This document shows, one piece after another, positions 8,114 to 18,211 of a stretch of DNA of 32,331 nt. The notes beneath the pieces were generated by a model that searched no databases, was not told where the DNA came from, and worked only from the letters and a program-made list of their open reading frames with translations. Each line of letters begins with the position of its first letter. Within the stretch, counting starts at the first letter, position 1. A program made the position numbers and the translations under genes. The stretch is from Tieghemiomyces parasiticus (taxonomy: Eukaryota; Kickxellomycota; Dimargaritomycetes; Dimargaritales; Dimargaritaceae): contig JANBPT010000524.1 of NCBI GenBank assembly GCA_027575765.1, positions 1 through 32,331 of the forward strand. Direction: 5' to 3'.

Positions 8114-9586
8114 TTATGTGGACGATCGCCGGCCTTGCTTAAGAACGGCTAGCTGGTTCCGAAGGCTTTCGACTTCTTCTCGGTAGTCATGCTCACTCTT
8201 GCGCAGGTCGTTGATAAAGTCGACAGCTTTGCTAAGAATCTCCCACTTGCTGGTTTTGAGACTCTTGTCGATAGGCAAGGCGTCACGTAGCTCATCAAAG
8301 AGGTCCTTCATCTCCCGGCGGCGCTTGCGCTCGGCCATCTTGTGCGATACACGCAGTTCGGGAGACCGAGAGTAGGGTGTCTCGCTCTTGGCAATCTCGC
8401 GATGTGCCACGTACCCATGGCCATTGAGACCCGGTGGAAACGGAGGTGGGTAGCCGTAGGGCCTGTCCGACCGGCCGGGATACGGTGCCTGGTGATGGAA
8501 GCGGTCAGAACCGGCGCCCTTCAAACCCTCGAGGGCGATGACGGGCATGGATGCCCGACGCGCCATGTTAAACGAGTCCGGGTACTCCGGGCCGTCGTGG
8601 CGGGGGCCGCTAGGTGAACCACTGTTAGGACCTACTGGGTATGGCCCAACAGGGTGGTTGGATGGGGGCGGCGGTGGCGGCTGGGAAAACTCGGAAGACG
8701 GCGGCCGACCATAAGGGTGACCCGAGTAGCCGGCACCGCCACGCCCGGCTGGCGGTGGAGGTGGTGGCAATCCGGAGCGGCCGTGGGGGTGCCCGGGGCC
8801 AGCACCTGGACGAGGCATGCCAGACACCGCAGCGGCTGGGAGTGAGAAGCGACGGTTTTGGGGGTCAAAGGCGCCTGGTGGCCCGGGGGGCAGAAGACGG
8901 TTGCGCGGGTAAGGGAGCGGGCCAGGACGGCCGTCGCCAGCGGGGGGCGGGGGGTAGTACTCACCACGGTGGGGTTCGTGGCGCTTGACCTCGCCATCGG
9001 GGCGCAAGGTACTGGTGGGGCTGGGCGGGTCCTTTCGCTTGTTAGGAGAGATGCCGCCATTACCGCCGTTTAGTTCCGGAATGGAGGGCAGGTCGCGGGG
9101 ACCTGGCAAACGCACGTCGTGCGGGTGCAAACTGTGGCGAGTAGAGATTGGAGGTGGCGGGGGAAGATCGCTGCGCGGGTCCATCTCTCGCGCCAGGGGC
9201 GAGCCACCATCGTGGTAGCGCGACGCCGCCGCGATGGAGTGGCGACGGTAGGGGTTAAAAGGGTCCTCCATCTTGGACGAGGGCTCAGTCAAGAGGGAAC
9301 GGTCCCGGTAGGCGTCGGGAGACGGGGCCGGATAGGCGGGGTCCGAATGGCCCGGGGACCCAGAAGATGATGGATGGGCGGCGGGACGCTCACCAGAGGC
9401 GGGGTGGTGGTCAGGGGAGTACGCAATCTCGGCAGGGAAGCGGTAGGCTCCTAGAGAGGGCAACTGCGGCGGGCCGGGTTTGATGGGACCGGTGCTGCTG
9501 TTGTCAGTGGACTGCGACCCGGAGTGACCGAGGGGTGGCAGGTGGTGCAGTTTGGCAAGGGGTGGAAGCTCGTTGGAGGTGCTCAT
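8114..9586 (-). CDS. class B bHLH transcription factor (E-box binder), 490 residues
   Basis: The DNA-binding domain is at the extreme C-terminus. The basic region is about 412-424 (SHKMAERKRRR); helix 1, loop and helix 2 follow to about 462, then a short coiled coil to about 484. His415, Glu419 and Arg423 occupy the three base-contact positions of class B bHLH proteins, which predicts binding to CACGTG as a dimer. The family context (bHLH followed by a coiled coil, no PAS domain) is like fungal Esc1/Ino4/Cbf1-type factors; it looks closest to Esc1-like proteins, but I cannot verify that. Residues 1-400 are low-complexity Pro/Gly/Ser/His-rich sequence with polyproline runs, typical of activation regions. 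Three RRxS sites (Ser117, Ser248, Ser346) suggest control by PKA-like kinases. The gene is intronless in its coding part. The start at 9586 is the first ATG after an upstream region rich in stops. TATA candidates lie at 9955 and about 10145. Confidence 0.93.
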   Translation of the reverse strand: MSTSNELPPLAKLHHLPPLGHSGSQSTDNSSTGPIKPGPPQLPSLGAYRFPAEIAYSPDHHPASGERPAAHPSSSGSPGHSDPAYPAPSPDAYRDRSLLTEPSSKMEDPFNPYRRHSIAAASRYHDGGSPLAREMDPRSDLPPPPPISTRHSLHPHDVRLPGPRDLPSIPELNGGNGGISPNKRKDPPSPTSTLRPDGEVKRHEPHRGEYYPPPPAGDGRPGPLPYPRNRLLPPGPPGAFDPQNRRFSLPAAAVSGMPRPGAGPGHPHGRSGLPPPPPPAGRGGAGYSGHPYGRPPSSEFSQPPPPPPSNHPVGPYPVGPNSGSPSGPRHDGPEYPDSFNMARRASMPVIALEGLKGAGSDRFHHQAPYPGRSDRPYGYPPPFPPGLNGHGYVAHREIAKSETPYSRSPELRVSHKMAERKRRREMKDLFDELRDALPIDKSLKTSKWEILSKAVDFINDLRKSEHDYREEVESLRNQLAVLKQGRRSST

Positions 9587-9954
9587 AAGGACAAATTAGA
9601 CTTGGCTAATAGACAGCAGGGGTGGAGGCAAAGAGGGGTATGAGAGGGGATGGGTCAGGCGGAAGGAGTATTGGTAGGGGGTTCCACCGTCGCTTGGGCC
9701 CGGGCGGTGACGAGAAACCCGTAGAAAGAATGAGGAGGCTACCGGCTGAGCGAAGAGCGCACAAGAGTGGCACGGCAGGAGGTGGGCGATGAGTGATAAT
9801 GCGAAACGAAGGATGAGTAGATGAGTGAGTTAATACCGGCCAAACAAAAAGTGGGTTAGTGGCTAGGGGGGGGTGTGACAGTTCAAATGAGCCAAAAGCG
9901 TAAAATAAGACTAGTGCAAGCTGCAGACGCCACGGCTGAAGAGGAGCTGAGTGG

Positions 9955-9965
9955 CTTATATATTT
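9955..9965 (-). promoter_or_regulatory. TATA box candidate for the bHLH gene
   Basis: The minus strand reads AAATATATAAG about 370 bp upstream of the ATG at 9586. A second TATA-like site, TTATATAA at 10145-10152, is symmetrical and could serve either strand. Which one is used cannot be told from sequence. Confidence 0.35.
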
Positions 9966-12581
9966 GCAGGTCAGGGGGGTGTCAGGGGAGAGTCCAAAAA
10001 GAAAGGGGTACAACAGGGCACGTCGGGCCTCGCCGAGAATGTGGGCAGGGAAATATGGGAAATAAAGGTAGGCTCACAGATTGTGTGAATGGTGCCGAGA
10101 AGGAAAGCTAGGCCACGTTATTGGCCGCGGCGGATGCACAGCGTGTTATATAAGGGTCCAGCTCGGAGGGTGGCGCAGGTGTGGCCAAAAAAAAAAGGGG
10201 GGCGAGGAGCGGGGATTTGGCCTCATCGCTCCGACCGCCCGATGACTACTGGCGCGCACTAGCGACCATAAAAGAAAAAGAAGGAGAGGGGCGGCGGTTT
10301 GTATCACTACCAAGAGCAGAGCGGGTAACGGGCGGAAGACACTCAGCGACTTCGCCTTCTCTCGCTCCGTGTGACGAAGGGCTACGGAGAACACGCGACG
10401 AACAAAGAGGGGCTAAGGGGAAAGGACACATAGGACCAGAGCAAAGACGGCCAACCAGTGTCTGCAGCGTGTGGACCGGGTCCCCCCTAATAGACAATGG
10501 GTACCGGAGAAAAACTTATCAAGGGTGAAGGGTAAGGTTGGAGGATATGGCCTCTAACCGGCGGACTGGCCAATTCGGAAATTCGCCGAGTATTCGTTTA
10601 CAGCTAGGAAAAGAGGGGCCCTCTGGGATGATAAAAATGGCTGGGAGCAGAAAACAAGGCTAGTTTAACTTACCTAGTGGGCGATGACGGGCGAGCCGGC
10701 GCAGCACGGGGAAGTGAGGGGTGGAGGTCAGGGGAGGCGAGCGGATAGCGAACCTGACGGGTTTCGCGGGCTGGCAAGGATAGGGGGAGGGGGACAAGGT
10801 ACGAGGGGTGGTAAGCAGTATTGTTAGAACGGTGAGAGAGAAAACGGCGTGACGGCGTCAAGGTACAGACGTCCAGCAATAGCATAAAAAAGGCGGGATT
10901 GAGGGGCTATGCAGATCAGTAACGTGTAGCGTTAGGGTGTATAAGGTGACAACCATCACTAGGGGTTGGAATGCATGGCGATTTAAGCGCAGGGCGAAAG
11001 GCAAGAAAAAGTGACCAGAATACGGCCTAGATAGAGAGTGGGAACGGACGGCAAGGTGGCGGGGAGGATGGGGAAAGCCCGGGCGCCGTGGCTAACGCGT
11101 GGAAGAGTCGGGGGAGGTGTGCGTGCGTGAACACGAGGGAAACTAATCAGAATCATGCCATGAGGTGAGAGGGAGGAGGCATGTGGTACAGTGGAGATGG
11201 GTCACCCTCGGCATCCACGACACAACATACGAACTCCCCAACAAAACAGGGCCCGTCCTGGGGAACCGCTCACGAGGAGGTGGTGAGTCCTAGCCGGTGA
11301 AGCCCAATTGCGCCCAGGGGTAATCCGAACGAAAGGGCTGCGATAGACACCTCCTAAATCTAACAACGACGTGGCCGACGTGATGTGCCGGTAGCAACTA
11401 ATAAAGAGTTGAGCATATGGCAGGAGGGTGCTACCACAAGTGGGCGGACCGCGGCGATAGAGAAAAGCACGAGGTTCTCGGTGGAAGTAGTATGATTTCG
11501 TTGGAAATCCCCTGGAATACACTGCATGAGGGAGGGCGAATCGACCCTTCACCGTGAAAGGCCAATCGGCTGATTCGCCACAAGGGGTCATTCATACAGT
11601 ATGTCACGGCAACCATAGGAGGCCTACCGAGTCGGGGTGAAATAGGCTATCGTGGAATAGAGCAATAAATAGGAAGGAGGCCAGGTCGCTGCAAGGCAGC
11701 ACCGGAAAATAAAAACAGAGTATGGTCACAACACGTCGGATTACTTACATCTAGAGGGAGGGTGCGAGCACAGGATAACGCGGTAGCGGGGCTAAAGTAA
11801 GTAGGGTTTGGAGTCGGGGGCGGAGGCTACGTGCTGCAGTAAGGAAAAGAATGCCACGGAAACGAAGCAAGATTTGCAACCCAGGCAAGGTCCGAGAGGG
11901 AGAGAAAGAAAGAACACTGTTGAATCCTCCTAATGTCACGGATCGTAATCAACGGCAGGTATAAAGAAGGGGCTGGAAGATACACGCCACGCGAGCTGGG
12001 CAGACACGGAAGCAAGAAGGGTGGCGAGGTACCCAAGCTGGAGTAGAGTATAAAAGGGTTAAGAAATATGAAGGGCTGAGAGGGTAGGAAAGAAGGATAG
12101 GGAGAGGCGTGAACGTTAACAACAAGGGGGGTTATATCGACGCAGTCAGGACGCAGGCCTCCCGGATAGGCTAGAAGATAATGTGTGAGAGCGGCGAAGG
12201 GGAGAAGGTTACTGAGGCGGTGGGAGGATGGGATGTTACAAAGAGGCAAAGCAGGGGGATGGTCCACGATATAGGACACTTGGGGCGCAGACCGCGTGGG
12301 GACGGCAGTTGGAAGGCTGCGTGCAACAACGTGCCAGTCGCCTCGGCTACCACTCGGTTTGGATAGGCAGTGTCTATTTGGGAGGCGGCGGGGCCGATAC
12401 GTAAAGGTTAGGGCTTATCAGCTACGGCACATGGGCGAGGAGAAGATCAGTGGTGGAGAGGGTTGAGCGGGGGGGAGAGGAGGTGTTTCGAGGCTGGGCG
12501 TTTGGTGTCTGGTTGATGGGTGGGAGCCAAAAAAAAGTAAGGTGCAGGGAAAGGTTGAAGGGGAGAGGTAGTAGAGGTGAG

Positions 12582-12605
12582 GGAGGAGGAGGAGGAGGAG
12601 GAGGA
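12582..12605 (+). repeat. (GGA)8 trinucleotide repeat
   Basis: Eight uninterrupted GGA units lie inside the purine-rich tract upstream of the bHLH gene. No surrounding coding frame is credible, so this is treated as a simple repeat. Confidence 0.85.
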
Positions 12606-14445
12606 GTGGGCCCGTCTAACCGTTGGCGCGTGATCTGCGGGCGGGGGTCGGCGGGGTTATATACGACGGGGTCAGGTGGATAGATGCTGGAGGGGCATGG
12701 AGCCCACGGCAGGTATTAGAGGGAGGGTGGATGAATGCCGCGGGTGACCTGGGAGTAATTGGAAGACAGGTATATGCAGTGCGAGGGCGGGAGGGTGCGA
12801 GAGGCCCTGGGGGAGGGACGTTGTGTGGACGGGTCGGATCGCCCTTGTGCAACCGCAGAGTGGGAGCGAGCTGCGCAACGAGGGCAAGACGGGGGAGGTG
12901 GCGGAGGTGGCAAATCCCCTCACTCACCCACCCCGTCCCTTTCGACCACCGTTGCTTGCATGAGACTCACTGCTCCTCAGATTCTAGCTGTACCACCGCT
13001 ATTTCTTCAGGCCCCCACCCGGTCAATCCAGCTGGCTCAATGAAATCAGGGCTACTGGACTGGGGGCCCGGCGCATCCCCTCGCTGGACTAGACTGGCGC
13101 GATCGACTCGCTAAAGGCCGGTCCTGGCATATTACAGCTGCGAGGCCATCATCTATTCAGGGGGGGTCGACCTGGCCGAGGCGAACCCCCTACGCCCGGT
13201 CTTTGTTACGATGACTCAGCCTACACCGCCCAGTAGCCTTTGTGACGCCCTTCCGAAAACTCTATCGCGCCTTGAGCTAAGCTGTCGGGCTTAGCCCGCT
13301 CGACCATACGACACCTCAGTGGAGTCACCACTACTGCACCACCCCCTTCCTTCGCAAACGAAACAAACATAGCTTGTGGATGTTGTCTACCAGGTGGCGG
13401 GGCTGCCGGATGGGCGTGTACATGGACTATAGCCCCCCCCCGTCCGCGCCTTGCGCTTCCCGCTGGTGCGGGGCATGGCGAAGGTGTGGCGACGTGACAG
13501 GCAGGGAGAATCGGAGTACAGCGCTTGCGCATGCTGAACGCGGCTGAGGCCCATAGTCCCCTTAATGTTGGATCTTACCATCATCGAGACACGTTTGTTT
13601 TTGGGGGGTCGGCAGCCGGGCTGTGTTGGTTGGCAATGGAGGTTCGGCTTCTGCCACTGAGTCGATATGCATTGTCGCCTTGGTAGCAGAGGCAAGGCAA
13701 GGGGTGTGTGTAAAGGTTTACGGAGGGGCGATGGTCCGTGTCAACCCCGAAACAAAGACACTCGTGCCGAGGAGATTAGTGACTGAGACCATGGGAAAGC
13801 GGGGAAGGGGCAGGTCACACCAAAACCGATGACTGCTCTAAACATCAACACCCACATCAGGACCTGCAGTGTCTACCCTATTTTGTCTCCACCCCTCCAT
13901 TTCTTCGCGTGCCACGGCGTCGTCGTTTATCAGCCATGGGGACGGCACAGGGGCCCAAGTAGGAGGAGGTAGATTACTGTCCCTAATGCCCGGGCTGGAT
14001 GTGGCAAGTACTACGGAACCCCCCTCCTCTACTACCTCTACAAACCAGCGCTATTTTTGCCAAATATCCTTGACATGCCTCTCCTAATCCCAGGCTTGAA
14101 CCATAACAAGGGATGTTGACGAACAGCGGATCTGCCTCCCATATAGCGCAGCTCAAGGCTGCCAACCAAGCCAGACCTGTTGCACTCGCCGAGAATGGGA
14201 ATGGAGGGGGTTCTAGGGTAATGGATTGTCACGCGACCCGTTCGACCCCTTCGGACCACTCTTACCCGTATTCGTCCCGGTACATTCCTTCTTTAGTGGG
14301 TTATTGTCGATATAGATGCGATTAGAGCCTACCACGCTATTCCACCACGGGGTCTCAGGATTGCTACTGGACCGACGACGTTGGGGATGGGGACTACGGG
14401 TACTTACCTATGAAATTGTGGCGGGGGAGGTGTGTGTACCGGGTC

Positions 14446-14466
14446 CACACACACACATACACACAC
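14446..14466 (+). repeat. CA/AC microsatellite, opposed by a short GT repeat
   Basis: A run of CA units, interrupted once by CATA, lies 9 bases after GTGTGTGT at 14430-14437. The two tracts can pair to form a hairpin of at least 7 bp. Confidence 0.7.
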
Positions 14467-16760
14467 GCGTAATTTCGCGCGGGGGGGGGCATTATTAAAT
14501 TCTGAGGTGAACACTGTCCCTCACAGGAGCTGCAGAACAAGGTGATGTGTATCAACGCGAATCAGCGTTAGGAGCAAGTAGCAGCGCTATGATAAACAGA
14601 TCAGGGCTAACCCCGCTCCCTATGCTCACTACGCTAAAAAGGGTTGCAACACCCCGGCCCGACCGCACACGCCACCGCCACCCCACACGTACCAGCTCGC
14701 AACACTAGACGATACCAAATATTCCAGCTGAAACCCCTCATATCTATATCGTCAGGCGTAAGCGAGGACCGCAGTTGAGCGTACAGGTTACACCCACATA
14801 CACGGCTGGATAACCCCTGACCCTCCCACTTCTTGCCCTGTTCCAAGGCGCAACGGGCTCTGGGGTGAGAAAGTCGATTGGCCAAACTCGCGTGGTACCG
14901 GCGCCTCCCCCTCCCCTCCGCTCAGCCACCCGCGGCCAGACCTTCCACACAGAAATTCTGGGCAGCAGCGGCGGCGGTGAGCTTGATGGGCGCGGTTGGT
15001 GCCCAAGCCCTGAACCCAGCCCTTCCAACCATTGTTTCTAACGCACCACACCTAGGGTCGCATTATACAATAAACGGGATAATAAGAAACGAAAGTGACA
15101 CAGGCCCGCCATCTTGCCTACCGGTCCCATCCAAGGAGCCGACGGCAGCGGATTGAAGCCAGGCGGGGTCGTACAGACACAAGCCCCCCCCCCTTCCCTC
15201 TCGTTCTCTCCTCTCACCCCCCGCGTTGCACCGGTTCCTCCCGCCTAGTGTCGGATCGAACCGAACCATGTTTATTCGCTGGTGGCCTCTTGCTCTGTAC
15301 CCACCACACCTTCTCCGCTCCGCTTTGCTTCCTTACACAGGGATGGCATTTCTTCTATTGGAAGGAGCACGAGGTCTCCTCACCGACACGACAGGTGAAA
15401 AGGCGGACAGGGCGGTGGTGGCGGCGGCGTCTAGATCGGGTGTCTTGCTCATATCGATCCCGGCTGCAATCCCCAGCTATGGCACACGATCTCTTCTCTC
15501 CTTCTTGTTGGATCAACCAAGAGGCATCCCTTGTACCCCCATAAAGCCCCGCCTCGTTTCATCATACTACGCTCTGAACGATATCCACTTGATTTTAATA
15601 TTTTTTTTGGTTTTTGTAAGCCCAGTAAGTCACCGTGGGTTCCTAAGAGTATTACCTTGGACTTGTTCAAAGAGGGGAGGCAGTGGCAGCCGCAGCAGCT
15701 GATGTATCGGAGGCGACAAAAATATATAAAAAAAGACAATGTGCTAGAGGAGAGGAGGCGCAAATAGCTGCCTTCGACATGCCTTTTCATGGTCAGCCCC
15801 AACGCAGGTGCATATCCCCCTTTTGTACCATTTCTGCCTCCCTGCAGCATTCCGAAGTCTACATTTCCCACACGGCGCCCCGGTTGGGTGCAAACAATCT
15901 AGAATGTTAATAAAGAGCCCATCACCATGTGGAAGAAAAGACAACCCATGAGGAAAAGTCTCAAGCAACTTGGAAATGATTTCGATCCCATTTAGTAGAC
16001 GTGGACGTGGATGCGTAGAGACGTGTCCATATACTCAATGCAGCCGCAAAGCCACATCCACCCCCTCCCCTAGTTATGTAGCCTCCTAGCCTCATTGATA
16101 TAGGCGGTGTTTTTTTTCTCACCCCTGCGAATTCAACCGCCGTGGGGTTGCAGTCCGCCCCAAAGTCACAGTCAGCCAAGGTTCCAATGTAGGGGGAGGA
16201 CTACGCCACACATGGTATTTTGGGGAGGGGAGAGCGATTTAGTTTTTTTTACTCAGCGCTGCAATGGCCACGACGGGCACGGTGGCAGCATATTTCCGCA
16301 CCCCTCCCCCTCCTATGCTTTCCAGGATGACCAACGGGTGCTCCTATAGCAACAACGATGAGCAGAATAGAGGGGGGTCTTGTCTGTGTGGCGGAGTGGT
16401 GGTGGGAAGAGGGGAGGGGCAGGCGGCTTGGTTTAGTACTGGGTGGTACTAGTTCGGTCGGCGGGGTTTCCAGCCATCGTTCGCTGGATATCCCTTAGGT
16501 GTGTACATAAGTGTGCGTGTATGTCTTGCTTTTTATTATTACTAATGTTGTACCCCGCCGTCTTCAACGCTCCACTCGCACCAGCTCGATATGCACCTTA
16601 AGCCTAGATGGTTAATATGCTAATTATACAAGTACTATGGCCAACCCTGGGATATCCACTCGATAGGGGAGAAGTGAGGGGGAGGGAATAATCTGGGCCT
16701 GGCAAAGTTGTCGCAAGAGATATACTGAGTGTTAATTATGTTACCTTTCATCTACCTGTG

Positions 16761-16774
16761 AGGTCGGCCGACCT
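16761..16774. repeat. perfect 14-bp palindrome AGGTCGGCCGACCT
   Basis: The 14 bases equal their own reverse complement. A second symmetrical site, GTGATG-GT-CATCAC, lies 49 bp further on at 16823-16836. No gene start is near. Confidence 0.7.
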
Positions 16775-18211
16775 ATCGATCGACGTCAATACGATCGCCA
16801 GTGGGGGGTGTGGTGGGTAGTGGTGATGGTCATCACAGGTGGGAGAGGGACGGATTTACACCCGACCAATCAAGGTATTATTTTGATCAAGGATTATATA
16901 AAGAGATGGATGTGGAGAGTGGGGGGGGATCAATCCCTAAGATCCCACAGAACACGAAATTTTCACATCTGACCAACCACGGCTGAGGAAGCCAGGCGCG
17001 TGTGCGTCTGTATGTCCATTTCTTGGGGGGGGGGGTGCGACCATGTCATCATCACTATCGCAAGTTCTGTAGTAGATGGCTAGATCGCTGTATTACACTG
17101 TCAAGACGATCAAACATTCAATGACTTTTTGCAGGCGGCCTGAATATGAGCGGGTTACTTCAAAAGTTACGTAGGCCCGAGCCATTTAGGCTCCACCCGA
17201 GTATGGAGGGAAGGGGAGAGGGGGGGACCCGACGTACTTTCGGGTGAAGCCGGATTTATGCGAACTGCTTTTTTTTTTAACTTGGATAGGTACAAATTGT
17301 TGGGTTCGGTTTCAAACCAGTCACGGATGTGAGGGGGAGGGAAGGCAAGGCGGCGAGTTTTCATGTGTATCAGTTTAGTATCCACATGACAACGCTGCTT
17401 TGAACACAGGTTCGAAAAACAACTAAATATACCATTAGACCCACCCTACTCATCGTCTTTTGACCCTTTTCCTGTCGTTTTTATACTACCGGAGCACGCG
17501 CTTAGACGTATATCACTTAACTAAAAATATATCACGTTAGGTACCTTTCCCATCTCTGCAATCCGGTTTAACTCCTTCGGCGTTTTACCACTGACTCAAA
17601 CTATGGTAGGAGTGCCTCGGGCCTGGGGGGGGGGTTTATTGGATATATTATTAGAAAAAGTGCAAACGAGAATAAGAGTATGAGGTGTAGCGGTGATCTT
17701 CTTGCCGGTACGATGTCCGGCAGTGCTTAGGTACTCGTGGATCTGCAGCCTCGGTAGGATGCAAAAGCGCGGATGGTTGCTGATGCACGGGCGTATGGTT
17801 GGATACATGGGTTGGAAAGGGGAAAGAGAAGGTGATGTTAAAGCATAGAACCAGATCAATGGGCGCTGTACGTTAAAGACTCCAAGATAACACTAAATGA
17901 TAGGAAGGGGATGTGTGTCAGGCGGACGTGGTCAGTCACGAAGATGGTGATGCTGATATGGTACTTGGTAGACGACGATAGTATCGAGTATGATCCTTGT
18001 TCATTTCCCCTAATTAACTGTGCGCAGCCCCTCGGACCTTGTGATCGGGTATTCTAAAACAAGGTGGCTTGGGTGGTGTGGATGGCACACAACTAGGGGC
18101 GGAGTTGTCACCGTAGGTTATCGGGAGGGGGGGGGGAGAGTTCTACTTCACATCAGTCAACCCGTTAGTCTAGGTTAAAGGGTGTCTGATGAGGGGAGGT
18201 GGCAATCAGGC

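Larger units (their letters stand above)
9587..12900 (-). promoter_or_regulatory. long pyrimidine-rich upstream region of the bHLH gene
   Basis: Over about 3.3 kb the plus strand is strongly purine-rich (GGGAG/GAAAG runs), so the bHLH coding strand is pyrimidine-rich. No coding frame is credible. On the coding strand there is a splice acceptor-like CTATTAG close before the ATG (about 9606). Strong donors lie at 10669-10674 (GTAAGT) and 11742-11749 (GTAAGTAA). A large intron in the 5' UTR is therefore possible. A GCCATTTTT motif occurs on the coding strand at 10633-10641. TATA candidates lie at 9955-9965 and 10145-10152. Extent of the real promoter is unknown. Confidence 0.35.
12901..18211. 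other. 5.3-kb stretch with no supportable gene
   Basis: Frames up to about 160 codons exist, but they overlap one another on both strands and none has a recognisable domain or a consistent splice structure. I tested the stretch 13200-14330 for exons; every acceptor I tried led quickly into stops. 16480-17560 is AT-rich. Several G or C homopolymers of 8-11 bases occur (13433, 14481, 15184, 16921, 17025, 17625, 18127). It may hold old pseudogenes or non-coding RNA genes that I cannot see. Confidence 0.45.

Noticed and set aside
8632..9060. Frames overlapping the bHLH gene in other phases
   Set aside because: By-products of the GC-rich, proline-coding sequence of the bHLH gene.
9851..9890. tRNA-like A box (GGGTTAGTGG) followed by a GTTCAAAT B-box-like word
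   Set aside because: The two boxes are too close together and no acceptor, anticodon or T stem pairs.
12623..13114. Plus-strand frame of 163 codons
   Set aside because: Low-complexity Gly/Arg-rich translation of a purine-rich tract; the minus strand is equally open.
13200..14330. Possible spliced gene on the plus strand
   Set aside because: An acceptor-like site with a good branch sequence (ending about 14091) leads into stops in all three frames within a few codons.
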